A stretch of 64,000 bases of DNA. Origin: Alphaproteobacteria bacterium (GTDB lineage Bacteria; Pseudomonadota; Alphaproteobacteria; Paracaedibacterales; VGCI01). Below, piece by piece: positions 28,759-37,308 of this stretch (positions are counted from its first letter, which is position 1; every line of letters starts with the position of its first letter). The translations under genes and the position numbers were made by a program. Location of the stretch: positions 18,154-82,153 of the forward strand of contig JAIESE010000042.1 in the NCBI GenBank assembly GCA_019746225.1, in the 5' to 3' direction. The notes below the pieces were generated by a model. It did no database searches. It saw nothing but the letters and a program-made list of their open reading frames with translations, and had not been told where the DNA came from.

Positions 28759-29643
28759 ATGAAAAAACTTATCATCAAAACAATTACTCTTACATTTTTT
28801 ACAGCAACTTTACTCAACCCTTCTTTCGCAATGGATAATGATGATCTCAAGAAGGGTCTAGGATATGGCATCGCGGCATGCGGCGTCATTTATACAACCC
28901 TCAGGATAGGGGGTTATCTTTTTGCCGACAAACCTCCAATTCCTTCTTCTACAAATGAAGAACTTACCAGCGTTAAACAAGAGCTTGCGGGTCTTAAAGA
29001 AAAAGTTGATAGCTTATCTTCTAAGGAAAATCCTGTCCGTGAGAGTTCTACTCAAGCCACATCTCCCTCTCTAAGCCAGAGGGACTTTGCTTCTGAACAA
29101 GCAGAAGGAACGACAACTTCTCCCGCTCAGCTCATGGCATTGGTCTGCAAGCTCCAAAGTGAAATTGAGCAATTGAAGGGCACATCCTTAAAACAACAAG
29201 AAACGATTCAAGCACAAGGTTCTGAGGTCCAAATACTGAAGGCCTTTTGCGAACGGCTTCAAAAGCAAAGCATGCCCACAACGGGAGTTATCCAAGAAGC
29301 ACCAAGTACTGTCACGCCCTTTGAAACGCCAGCAGGCGGTCAAAGACACAGTGCACGTGAAGAAGACCCAGGAATCCCTGGATCGGAAAGCAGAAACATA
29401 AATTACCTGGAAGGAATACCGGAAAATCAATTGGAAAAAGTGGTCCTCGAGATATTACAAAAGGGCGGCAAAAGGGCAGAGTTGACTCAAAAAGCGATCC
29501 GTAAGCATTTAGCAACTTATCCAGGTGTAACCATTAGATTCCACAAAGAAATTGAGGGTCAGTCCCTTCTTCTCAAAGATGATAAGAGTAAATTCTTAGA
29601 AGCGATTACCTATGGGAAAAAAAGCACCACCGTTAAGAAGTAA
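28759..29643 (+). CDS. Secreted coiled-coil protein with a shared C-terminal domain (paralogue A)
   Basis: A 294-residue protein: signal peptide (residues 1-24, ending SFAMDN), a short hydrophobic segment at ~35-51, coiled coil at ~65-90 and ~125-170, a Ser/Thr/Pro-rich linker, and a C-terminal domain of about 75 residues starting YLEGIPENQLEKVV and ending near EGQSLLLKDDKSKF. The same C-terminal domain ends the next gene (29678-30646), so these are paralogues that diverged in their linkers. The family is unknown to me. The domain is basic and could bind a partner. The pair stands 34 bp apart, probably co-transcribed, right after the ispA operon. Confidence 0.75.
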   Translation: MKKLIIKTITLTFFTATLLNPSFAMDNDDLKKGLGYGIAACGVIYTTLRIGGYLFADKPPIPSSTNEELTSVKQELAGLKEKVDSLSSKENPVRESSTQATSPSLSQRDFASEQAEGTTTSPAQLMALVCKLQSEIEQLKGTSLKQQETIQAQGSEVQILKAFCERLQKQSMPTTGVIQEAPSTVTPFETPAGGQRHSAREEDPGIPGSESRNINYLEGIPENQLEKVVLEILQKGGKRAELTQKAIRKHLATYPGVTIRFHKEIEGQSLLLKDDKSKFLEAITYGKKSTTVKK

Positions 29644-29677
29644 TAAATAATTCATCGATATAAGAAGGATTAAATCC

Positions 29678-30646
29678 ATGACCAAGATCACCGTTCGAAT
29701 GCTCTTAACAGCAACTTCATTAACATGGCTTATGGGAAGCGTTTCTCCTTCTCTGGCTTGTTGTTGCGGCGGAGGAGACAATCCTGAAAGCGACCCTCTT
29801 TTAGGGGCACCAGGAAGCGCAACACCAGGAAGCGCAACAGCAGGAAGCGCAACAGCAGGAAGCGCAACAGTAGGAATGGCTACTTCGGATCACCCTCCCC
29901 TCTCCTTAACAATGTCTGATGGCGCTCCACCGGCCGGAGGACAAGCACCAACGGGATCCCCATTATACCAACAATCCTTAAACCAAAGTCCCCCCATAGG
30001 GGACTCAGAAGCAGCCAGTACTGCAGCAGAAGCGGCGGAACTACAAAGAACTCTTGAAGAAGTCGAACGTTTAAAAAAGGAAGACGAAGAAAAAGAAAAG
30101 AGAGCAGCGATTCGAAGGCAACTTGAGGAAGCCAACAAAGCAAGAGATGAACAACTGGAACGCATGAAGCAAAAGGCGCTTGAGGATAAAAATTACTCCC
30201 CGGTTGCTGTTGCATCGGCACCCCTTTCAACGGGTAATGTCCCACCACGAACCCTTTTTTCTAATGAACAAACCCCGGCCCCCACTCCCCTTTCTCGCGG
30301 GCCTTCTGATGCTCGCGATCTTGAGACCCCTCACACATCTGTTTCTGGGACTGTCCTCCCAGGATCAGAGAAAGGCCGCGACCATTACCTAGAAGGAATT
30401 CCTCAAGACCAAGTGGAAGAGAAGGTTCTCGATATCCTTAGAACAAGCGATGTACGCGCAAGAAAAACTCATGCCGCGATCCTGAAACATTTGAAAACAC
30501 ATCCACAAGCAATCATTAAATTCCACAAAGAAAATGAGGGGCAGTCCCTCCTCCTCAAGGATGACAAGTCCGTGTTTATTGCAATACCCTACGGGGGCGG
30601 TAAAAGCACAACAAAGAAGAGCACAACTAAGAAATCTAATGAGTAA
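29678..30646 (+). CDS. Secreted low-complexity protein with a shared C-terminal domain (paralogue B)
   Basis: A 322-residue protein with a signal peptide (MTKITVRMLLTATSLTWLMG, then PSLACCCGGG; the Cys run could be a non-standard lipobox). A 15-bp minisatellite encodes repeats of about five residues (GSATP/GSATA) at residues ~45-65. A charged coiled coil covers ~110-165, then a Pro/Ser linker. The last ~80 residues repeat the domain of the preceding gene: YLEGIPQDQVEEKVLDIL to EGQSLLLKDDKSVF, then a Lys/Thr/Ser-rich tail. Function unknown. Its repeats could change copy number and so vary the exported surface. Confidence 0.75.
   Translation: MTKITVRMLLTATSLTWLMGSVSPSLACCCGGGDNPESDPLLGAPGSATPGSATAGSATAGSATVGMATSDHPPLSLTMSDGAPPAGGQAPTGSPLYQQSLNQSPPIGDSEAASTAAEAAELQRTLEEVERLKKEDEEKEKRAAIRRQLEEANKARDEQLERMKQKALEDKNYSPVAVASAPLSTGNVPPRTLFSNEQTPAPTPLSRGPSDARDLETPHTSVSGTVLPGSEKGRDHYLEGIPQDQVEEKVLDILRTSDVRARKTHAAILKHLKTHPQAIIKFHKENEGQSLLLKDDKSVFIAIPYGGGKSTTKKSTTKKSNE
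29810..29884 (+). repeat. 15-bp in-frame minisatellite, about five units
   Basis: Units of ccaggaagcgcaaca start at 29810 and 29825, then variants with g for the first c at 29840 and 29855, and a diverged unit at 29870. Being a multiple of three, copy-number change would lengthen the protein without a frameshift. Confidence 0.85.
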
Positions 30647-30707
30647 GATATTCTTATAATATTTATTAACCCACAAAGCGAAGTCTTTAGGACACGATTC
30701 TCTGTCG

Positions 30708-30863
30708 TCATTGCGAGGAGCGTTAGCACGTAAGTGCTGAAATGACGCGGCAATCCATGTATTCTAAACTAATATCAACATAAGAACTTTGTGAAAAATC
30801 ACATACATGGATTGCCACGTCGTTCGCCTCCGCTAGAAGCTACGTCTTAACTCCTCGCAATGA
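30708..30863. repeat. MITE-like imperfect palindromic repeat element
   Basis: The ends are inverted copies, TCATTGCGAGGAG (30708-30720) and CTCCTCGCAATGA (30851-30863). Inside lie a second pair, CGGCAATCCATGTAT and ATACATGGATTGCC (about 30748-30762 and 30803-30816). The phrase cattgcgag with ggcaatccatg is widespread as an intergenic palindromic repeat in Rickettsiales and other intracellular bacteria. There is no transposase. Transcribed RNA would fold into a long hairpin. Other copies elsewhere in the genome are expected but cannot be seen here. Confidence 0.75.
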
Positions 30864-31032
30864 AATAAGATTTCTGAACGCTAACATCTAATGGAGGAGA
30901 AATTGTCCTACGCATTTAAACAGTCTCATATAGGTGGTCACGAATAATCCATTTCACTTGCCAAAACATGATACCTCCCTTGATGGCCTCCCTAAGCAGA
31001 AATGAAATCAAAGATTCATCAATACTTCACAA

Positions 31033-31060
31033 AAAAGGGGCCCAATGCTGGGCCCCTTTT
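31033..31060. terminator. Bidirectional intrinsic terminator
   Basis: A perfect 11-bp stem, AAAAGGGGCCC and GGGCCCCTTTT, around a 6-nt loop (aatgct), with an A-run before and T-run after. It lies between the convergent paralogue-B gene and the coiled-coil gene at 31111-32232. Immediately to the right, an additional hairpin AAGGGTGT/ACACCCTT (31063-31091) follows. Confidence 0.92.
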
Positions 31061-31110
31061 GATAAGGGTGTCTAAAAGCAGACACACCCTTGGTTTAAGA
31101 TATTATCCTA

Positions 31111-32232
31111 TTAGTTGTTCACCAAACCATATCGAAGTAATACTGCCTTCTTTCCTTCCGGAGTTGTTTCAGCATTCCACTCTTGGCTAATTTGTTGTTG
31201 TTTGCCTGCGTCCAATCTGTCCCATACTTTTTTGACAGCACCAGTAGGTTTTTTGGTGCTAGCAGGTGATGAGGAATCAGCTACATCGAGTGCAGGCGCC
31301 AAGTTTCTTTTAGTCGAACTCGTTGATGCAGGAGGTGGCGCGTTACTCCTTGCAGGGGCTTCCCCCGCAGCAGAACCGGTTAAAGGCGTATCTGATGTTA
31401 AAGTGTTTTGCGCTTCCATCAATTGATCCGAAAGGCTGCTATTTTCAGTATTTAAGGTTAAGATTTCGGCTTGAAGCTTACCAACAGTATCTTCCAGGAC
31501 TCTAAGCTTAGCAACATAGGTCTGCTCAAGTTCCTTCGCCTTAGCTTCATTACCTTTCGCTGCTTCTCTTCTAAGAGCCTCTTCATGCTCTCGTTCCAAC
31601 ACTATTTCACGAGCTTCAACAGCGGCCTTTACTCTTTGCGCAATTTCAGCCTTAAACGCGTTATCGAAATCTGCTCTGAGAGTCTCTTCACGCCTCTGAG
31701 CAGCGGCCCGCTCAAGAACTTCGACCTCATCCTTAAATACTGCCTTTACATCTTTTTTGATCTCAACTACACGGACAGCAACAGCTGCCTTCTCGTGAGC
31801 TTCAACCTCATCCTTAAATACTGCCTTCACATCTGCTTTGATCTCCTTTTCGCGGGCAGCAACAGCGTCCCTCTCAAGAGTCTCAACTGCATCCTTAAAA
31901 TTTGCCTTCAAGTTTTTTGGTTTTACAGACGCTTTAAACGCTATAATAGCAGCCTGTTCTTTTGCTTGAATCTGTGGCGCAAATTCTCTATCAAAATTCT
32001 GTCTGAGCTCCGCATCCTTTTCTCGCGCTCCTTCACTTTTTGCTGTTTGCAGCTGAACAGGGTCCAGTTGTGGTTGAGGATTGTTTGCAAGGAGCCTTAT
32101 AGGTTGGGGTGCAACGCGAGCAACAGGGACAACAGGGGCATTTTCTTCAATCGCAGGTATATCAATAGCAAACACACTAGTTTCAAACGCTACGGCCGAT
32201 AGAAAAGCTAATGAAATTGTCTTTATTTTCAT
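31111..32232 (-). CDS. Secreted coiled-coil repeat protein, function unknown
   Basis: A 373-residue protein with a signal peptide (residues 1-22, cleaved after VFA). Residues ~107-210 consist of four imperfect 26-27-residue repeats with the core (D/N)VKAVFKDEVE(A/V)xE(K/R)AA. They predict a long alpha-helical rod, continued by more coiled coil to ~280. A Ser/Pro linker leads to a C-terminal module, KKVWDRLDAGKQQQISQEWN to VLLRYGLVNN. Repeats of identical amino acids with similar codons suggest recent duplications within the gene. I recognise no family. It is convergent with the paralogue pair and shares their terminator. Confidence 0.75.
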   Translation of the reverse strand: MKIKTISLAFLSAVAFETSVFAIDIPAIEENAPVVPVARVAPQPIRLLANNPQPQLDPVQLQTAKSEGAREKDAELRQNFDREFAPQIQAKEQAAIIAFKASVKPKNLKANFKDAVETLERDAVAAREKEIKADVKAVFKDEVEAHEKAAVAVRVVEIKKDVKAVFKDEVEVLERAAAQRREETLRADFDNAFKAEIAQRVKAAVEAREIVLEREHEEALRREAAKGNEAKAKELEQTYVAKLRVLEDTVGKLQAEILTLNTENSSLSDQLMEAQNTLTSDTPLTGSAAGEAPARSNAPPPASTSSTKRNLAPALDVADSSSPASTKKPTGAVKKVWDRLDAGKQQQISQEWNAETTPEGKKAVLLRYGLVNN

Positions 32233-32473
32233 GATATTTACTCCATTTCTTTATTGTTATTACTGTAGTGATCTAAAGATATAATGTCGCTTCTCGCCTT
32301 GCCAAAGTTAAGAGATAAGCGCACTACATATCATTTATTAATAATTTTTTAAAGCATTCCACAGATCGTGTAAAGGTGTTTTTAGGTAATATGATAAAAT
32401 AAATTATAATTTCTATATTTCATTATAATACATAAGGGTATTTTAAATTCATCATTGACAAGGAAAAAGGTAT
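32233..32473. other. AT-rich intergenic region between two secreted-protein genes
   Basis: With the hairpin at 32474-32521 this makes a gap of about 310 bp. No gene is visible; it presumably carries the promoter for the gene starting at 32232 on the minus strand. Confidence 0.4.
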
Positions 32474-32521
32474 AAAAATTCCCGCAATTAAGTTATTATC
32501 TAACAATTTATTTGCGGGAAT
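32474..32521 (-). terminator. Intrinsic terminator of the 32547-33086 gene
   Basis: On the minus strand ATTCCCGCAA pairs with TTGCGGGAAT over a 24-nt AT-rich loop and is followed by TTTTT. It lies 26 bp after the stop codon of the small secreted-protein gene. Confidence 0.7.
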
Positions 32522-32546
32522 ATAGGGTAAAAATAGAACAATATAA

Positions 32547-33086
32547 TTAATTTGTTATTTTCGTTGGTGTCGCTTTTAAATTTTGGCACCAAGTTGGAAA
32601 ATACGTAATATTAGTAACCAAATGCCAAACAGGGCGCAGCGCATAATCTACAGCAGGAGTCGCAACCCATTCTTTTCCAAAAACAAGTACTGGTATAATT
32701 TTTTGTCCCGCGCGAGTCGCCTCAAATCCCGACCAACATGCTTTCGCCTTTTTGGCATAAACAGATTCTACAATGAGCTTGGTATCATCATTTGTATTAG
32801 TTTTTCGAGCATTTTGAACTTCATCCGGGAAAAATTGTAACGACCTAGAACGAAGCTGAGCTTGAGAACCTGTAGCACCATTATTCCTTGATTTTGTTGG
32901 TGTAAAACTAAGTGCTCTTACCGGTGTTGTTGGTTTGTCATCAGGTTGTTCAGTCTTTGTAGGCGCTCCTAATATTTCGTCATCGTGACGTGGGGCGGGT
33001 GAAAGATTTGAGAAATCTACAGATAGAGCACAATCAGATAAAATAGCCGCAGTTAGTAGGGGCAATACGAGTTTTGTCAATTTCAT
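32547..33086 (-). CDS. Small secreted protein of unknown function
   Basis: A 179-residue protein with a signal peptide (MKLTKLVLPLLTAAILSDCA; a Cys near residue 19 might make it a lipoprotein, though the preceding residues are not a good lipobox). A Pro/Thr-rich linker spans ~30-75, and the C-terminal half (YAKKAKACWSGFEATRAGQK to HLVTNITYFPTWCQNL) has three aromatic-rich blocks with two Cys. No family is recognised. It lies within the accessory island of exported proteins. Confidence 0.65.
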   Translation of the reverse strand: MKLTKLVLPLLTAAILSDCALSVDFSNLSPAPRHDDEILGAPTKTEQPDDKPTTPVRALSFTPTKSRNNGATGSQAQLRSRSLQFFPDEVQNARKTNTNDDTKLIVESVYAKKAKACWSGFEATRAGQKIIPVLVFGKEWVATPAVDYALRPVWHLVTNITYFPTWCQNLKATPTKITN

Positions 33087-34285
33087 TTTTTACTCTCCAT
33101 ATAAGTTTAAATAGCAACTTTTATAAAATTGCGATTGCGAAAATAGTATCTACGAATTACATAAATACAGATTTTTTCGTGAGTTTGCTAAACAGCAAAT
33201 TCAGTTTATACAATCATATACTGTATTTGTAAAGCAATATTTTATTTTAAATAGTTTTTTTCATTCCTAGAAGCGTAGTTGTGATCTATTTGCACTATTC
33301 AAATACAAAATGAGCGTATTTTTAAAATTCAATACAAATAGAATAGAGTAATAAAAACATAAAACGATACTGAGAAGTTGATGCTAATATTTAACAATAT
33401 AACAATAAAGTTATAATAATATATTAAGGTATATAAGTATTTTCACCAACCGTAAGTCAGACACTTTATATCCTAAGAAAATAGAAATTCAAAAAAAGCA
33501 CTTAACCATATATTCACATACTGACGCAAACCGCGTGCATCTGTGATAAACAAGAAAGTGGCAACAAGAATGATGGTAATAGACAATTAGAGGAAATAAG
33601 ATGGGATAATAAGAGTGTCACTATTTTAAACATTTAATGGTCAAGGAAGGATAAACAAGAAAATCTCGGGCAGATCTAGAGGTAAATGTCTGTTTTGAAT
33701 CATATGTAGAGCACACAAGTTCGTAAGAATTATAAATATATTGTAGCGCTTCTACAGCCATAAGCGTTATGTCATTCCAGAATATTTAAGGACAAAAGAC
33801 TACCCGAAAGAACAGTCAGCCTATCGAGATCCAGAGGCAGTGTCAGAGTCAGAGCCTAATATCCTTAACAACACCAAGAGAGTCAGAGTCTCATATGCTT
33901 AAGAACACCAAGAGAGTCATTCAAGACCTCAAATAGAAACGAGACATTAGCACGAACACAATTGAAGAAAACGTAAGGACACAGCCAGATGCACACCGAA
34001 ATCCAAAGTCGCAGGGCTACACAGCAAAAGGCATAATCTCAGCTACAGCAAATGTAATAACCACTATCATTTCAGTATACATGACTGCATCCTTATGAAT
34101 TTAATGGGATAAGGGATAAGGGATAAGGGGAGTAAAAAGGGGGCAAGTTGGGAGTTTTTTTATCTAATATATTATATTCACAGGTGAAAACATCATCCTC
34201 TTGATCCTAGGGTATTGATATATCATATAGGGTCACTAAAGTGAATAAATATACTTAAGAGAATAGATTCGTATCTTAGAAGACA
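33087..34285. other. 1.2-kb AT-rich gene-free region with short repeats
   Basis: No supported gene is present on either strand; frames are short and lack ribosome binding sites. It contains two tandem 34-bp copies (33846-33879 and 33880-33913; each begins gagtcagag and ends aacaccaaga) and a GGGATAA triplication at 34107-34127. The region may be a decayed gene, a non-coding RNA, or long regulatory DNA of the flanking secreted-protein genes. I cannot decide between these. Confidence 0.5.
33846..33913. repeat. 34-bp tandem duplication
   Basis: Two adjacent copies with a few mismatches: gagtcagagcctaatatcc... and gagtcagagtctcatatgc..., both ending aacaccaaga. A third copy begins (gagtca) but diverges after six bases. 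Confidence 0.75.
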
Positions 34286-34343
34286 TAAAAAAACCGGGTC
34301 AATAATTTAAAGTTCAATAGTAACTTTAAACTACGACCCGGTT
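34286..34343 (-). terminator. Cruciform-like terminator of the 926-residue protein gene
   Basis: On the minus strand AACCGGGTC pairs with GACCCGGTT (outer stem, 34292-34300 with 34335-34343). It encloses a second perfect stem, TTTAAAGTT/AACTTTAAA (34306-34314 and 34322-34330), and is followed by TTTTTT. It lies 38 bp after the stop codon at 34382. Confidence 0.85.
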
Positions 34344-34381
34344 ATAACTACCTAATTTGCATTAGGGAATTTACAGTAACA

Positions 34382-37162
34382 CTATTTAGTATCAATCTTA
34401 TCTAAATCAACACCATTTCTTATTTGCAATGCTACTTTGATTATTGCAGCTGGGTTAAGTTTACCTGCAACTGTAGTTTTTGCGATATGAGCAGCTAAGA
34501 ACTTGATTGTATCAAGATCTTCATTTTGTGGATTCAATGGATCAACTACTGCATTCTTATTCGCAGCATCTTTCAACTCAACATAATATGTAAAGAAGAT
34601 TGATAAAAGATTTGGATTATTAAGTTCCAATTCTCTTGCAGATGTAAATCCAATGAGATCATAGGCAGCTGAGAATGACTGATTCTTAGCTTGCTGTGAT
34701 TTCTTGACATCAAGTGTGTGTCCAAACCTATAAAGTGCTTGAACTGCCTTATTTGCCCTCTCCATTTCTGCAGGATTTGGCATAGCACCAGTTGCTTGAT
34801 TAAACAATGCTACAGCAACGATCAAAGATGCTGATTCTTGTATATCAACAAACTTGGATTCTGCTCTAATATGTTGCAATGCATTAACAAGACCTGCTGT
34901 TACTTGATCTTCACTAGTACGCGCATCTTCGTATGCTCGCTCAATGGCACGTTCTACTCTCTCATCAGCAGATTTCAATAAATCTTCTGCTTCAAGCCCT
35001 GATAGTTTAGCAGCTTGTTTTTGAACTGTGTCAAGAGTAGCTGCTGTTATATCTGCTTCAGAAACAATAGTATGAGGACAAATCTTAGCAATTTGTGCTT
35101 CAAGATCACCGCTTCTGATTTCTTGTATCAATTTAAATGTATTAATAGCATCTGCATCAGGTAGTTTAGGGAATTGCGATGCAAGTGTTCTATAATCATC
35201 TGCATCATTTTGAGTAGGCACAGCGTCTTTATCACCACGAACTGTTCTTACGAATTCGATCATGGCTTCTTTTTCAGCGCGTGCTTTTTTCGCAGCAGCA
35301 AAATCATCAGCTGACTCAATATGTTTCCCTTTGTCATTTGCGAAATCAATGGCAGCATCAAAATCACTTTGATCTAAGAGGATTCCAGCTTGTTGCTTTT
35401 TTCCACCTTGACCGTTTAAAGCAACAATCCGTGCTGCTAATCTTACATTATCTAAGTTAATTGGTTGCTTAATTGCACTTAGTTTATTTGCAAGTTCAAC
35501 GGCAAATCTTGATGGATTAATACCAATGTTATTCCAAATTGAATACAAATTATTAACATAAGTTAATAAATGTGCATCATTTGTCTGAATTGGGTTTTGC
35601 ATAACTTCCTTCAAATAATACGCTCCAACAACAAATTCAGCCACATCTTTAGCATTGTCTTTAAGTTTTTTTGCTTCCAGTGCACCTTTAACAACAGGTT
35701 GCATTTGTTCTAAAAATGCAATCACTTCAGGTGTAGCTTTTTTAGGAGCTTTGTCTTGCAAAAACTTAGCAGCAAATGTAAATGCACTTTTTGCATCTGC
35801 TTGATTAAAAAATTCAAATACTTGGAGTTGTGTTAAGTTTCTTGGGCTAGCTTCTAGAACACTCACATAATGTGCAACTATGTTCAAATTTTCTAAGTTA
35901 GCTTTAAAACCTTGATTATTGACAGCCAAAATACGTACTGCTTTCAATGCATCAAAATGATGCTTTGACAAATTTTGTACTTTCAAATGGGTCAAAGTTG
36001 TCAAGTCAATAATTTCTTGCTGTGTTCCTTCTAATCCTAAAGCTTGAACATCAACAATACCTTCAAAATTGGGGTCTTGAATATCATTTTGTAAGATAAA
36101 AGCAGTCGCCTTTACATTGGCTTTAGTTATTTCATTTGGAATTTTAAGGTCAGCTTTTTGCTTCTCAAACCCTTTGTCTCCACGAATAACTTGCAAGGCT
36201 CTAAAATCATATTCTGTTGGTTCCGTGATACCAAGGCTACCAATCAAAACTTTTGCTTCTGCTATATTATCATCATTCTCATCTATATGAGCACTTCTGA
36301 GGGCTTTTAAGGCATAACAGTCAAGAGCTGTCACATTACCTTTGCTTTTTTCGCCGGCTTTACGTTCTAACTCTGCTTTAATAGCTTTCAAATCATCTGT
36401 TGGCTTATCAAAAAGAGAGGATAATACAAGATAGTCCTTAAAAGTCATTTTAGGCGCGTTTTTTGTACCCATGTCTTTAAGGTATTGGTTTGTTACCTTA
36501 AGGTAAGTATTAAATTTTGGATGGTTAAAATAACCTGCGTCATAAAGATGCAATCCTGCAGGTGCGTATTCTACAATAGCTTCACTGTCAAGTCCCATTC
36601 CAACTAATTTTTCGTTTACTAGACTTTCTTCAATTTCTCTTCCTGAATTCTTTGCTGGAGGTATCGGGTCAACAAGAGTTGCATCAATATCATTCTTCTG
36701 AGAGTCAAAACGTTCAACAGTTTTGATATTTGCAGGAGCGTTTTCATCTGCAACAACTGCTTCTTCACCAGCAACTGCTTCTTCAACAGCAACTGGTTCT
36801 TGACCTGCTGCAAGAGCTTCTCTTAATACTCTAGCTTCTTCAGCTTTCCTTGCTCTCTCTAGTCTTTGCAACTCATAATAAGGCGCTGCGACATCAGACA
36901 ATTTCGAAGTTGTATCTGCAACAAATCGACTTGTTACAGCAGCTTTGTGCTCTACTGGTAGAGATGCAAATGATGTCTGGTTTGAAATTGATGAAGCAAC
37001 TTGAGCAACAAGCTCCTTTGGCATTTCTTTAACGACATGTGCTGGGGTTCCTTGAGCTTGAAGAACAGATCTATTAAAGGCATCTGCTGATATAGCCGCA
37101 GGTATTGCCAATGTTGTTGCCAACAAACCCATAACTATTTTTTGCGTTTTCTTTAAATTCAT
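34382..37162 (-). CDS. Large secreted helical protein, function unknown
   Basis: A 926-residue protein beginning MNLKKTQKIVMGLLATTLAI with signal cleavage after ISADA. Residues ~90-140 contain an Ala/Glu/Val-rich tract (EEAVAGEEAV). The remainder is mainly alpha-helical with recurring DxxALKAxR or DFxALxxIRG motifs (for example YALKALRSAH, DFRALQVIRGD, HFDALKAVRIL), suggesting a degenerate helical repeat of roughly 60 residues. No transmembrane or enzyme motif is seen. Codon use is more AT-rich than in neighbouring core genes, consistent with acquisition or relaxed selection. It may be surface-exposed or an effector, but nothing shows this directly. Confidence 0.75.
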   Translation of the reverse strand: MNLKKTQKIVMGLLATTLAIPAAISADAFNRSVLQAQGTPAHVVKEMPKELVAQVASSISNQTSFASLPVEHKAAVTSRFVADTTSKLSDVAAPYYELQRLERARKAEEARVLREALAAGQEPVAVEEAVAGEEAVVADENAPANIKTVERFDSQKNDIDATLVDPIPPAKNSGREIEESLVNEKLVGMGLDSEAIVEYAPAGLHLYDAGYFNHPKFNTYLKVTNQYLKDMGTKNAPKMTFKDYLVLSSLFDKPTDDLKAIKAELERKAGEKSKGNVTALDCYALKALRSAHIDENDDNIAEAKVLIGSLGITEPTEYDFRALQVIRGDKGFEKQKADLKIPNEITKANVKATAFILQNDIQDPNFEGIVDVQALGLEGTQQEIIDLTTLTHLKVQNLSKHHFDALKAVRILAVNNQGFKANLENLNIVAHYVSVLEASPRNLTQLQVFEFFNQADAKSAFTFAAKFLQDKAPKKATPEVIAFLEQMQPVVKGALEAKKLKDNAKDVAEFVVGAYYLKEVMQNPIQTNDAHLLTYVNNLYSIWNNIGINPSRFAVELANKLSAIKQPINLDNVRLAARIVALNGQGGKKQQAGILLDQSDFDAAIDFANDKGKHIESADDFAAAKKARAEKEAMIEFVRTVRGDKDAVPTQNDADDYRTLASQFPKLPDADAINTFKLIQEIRSGDLEAQIAKICPHTIVSEADITAATLDTVQKQAAKLSGLEAEDLLKSADERVERAIERAYEDARTSEDQVTAGLVNALQHIRAESKFVDIQESASLIVAVALFNQATGAMPNPAEMERANKAVQALYRFGHTLDVKKSQQAKNQSFSAAYDLIGFTSARELELNNPNLLSIFFTYYVELKDAANKNAVVDPLNPQNEDLDTIKFLAAHIAKTTVAGKLNPAAIIKVALQIRNGVDLDKIDTK

Positions 37163-37308
37163 AATATTACCTCATTTATAATAATGTTAGTTGATAGATT
37201 CCCAAATTCATTTTGGTAATCATCATTTTCATAACTCTTATATACTAAACTCTATTTTACTACAACATAAAATTTCTTATTAACATAATTAAGAAAATTA
37301 CTTAACAA

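Noticed and set aside
31471-32202. Long plus-strand frame opposite the coiled-coil repeat gene
   Set aside because: It is the antisense of a Lys/Glu-rich repeat gene, giving Phe/Leu/Ser-rich translation; no ribosome binding site and no family character.
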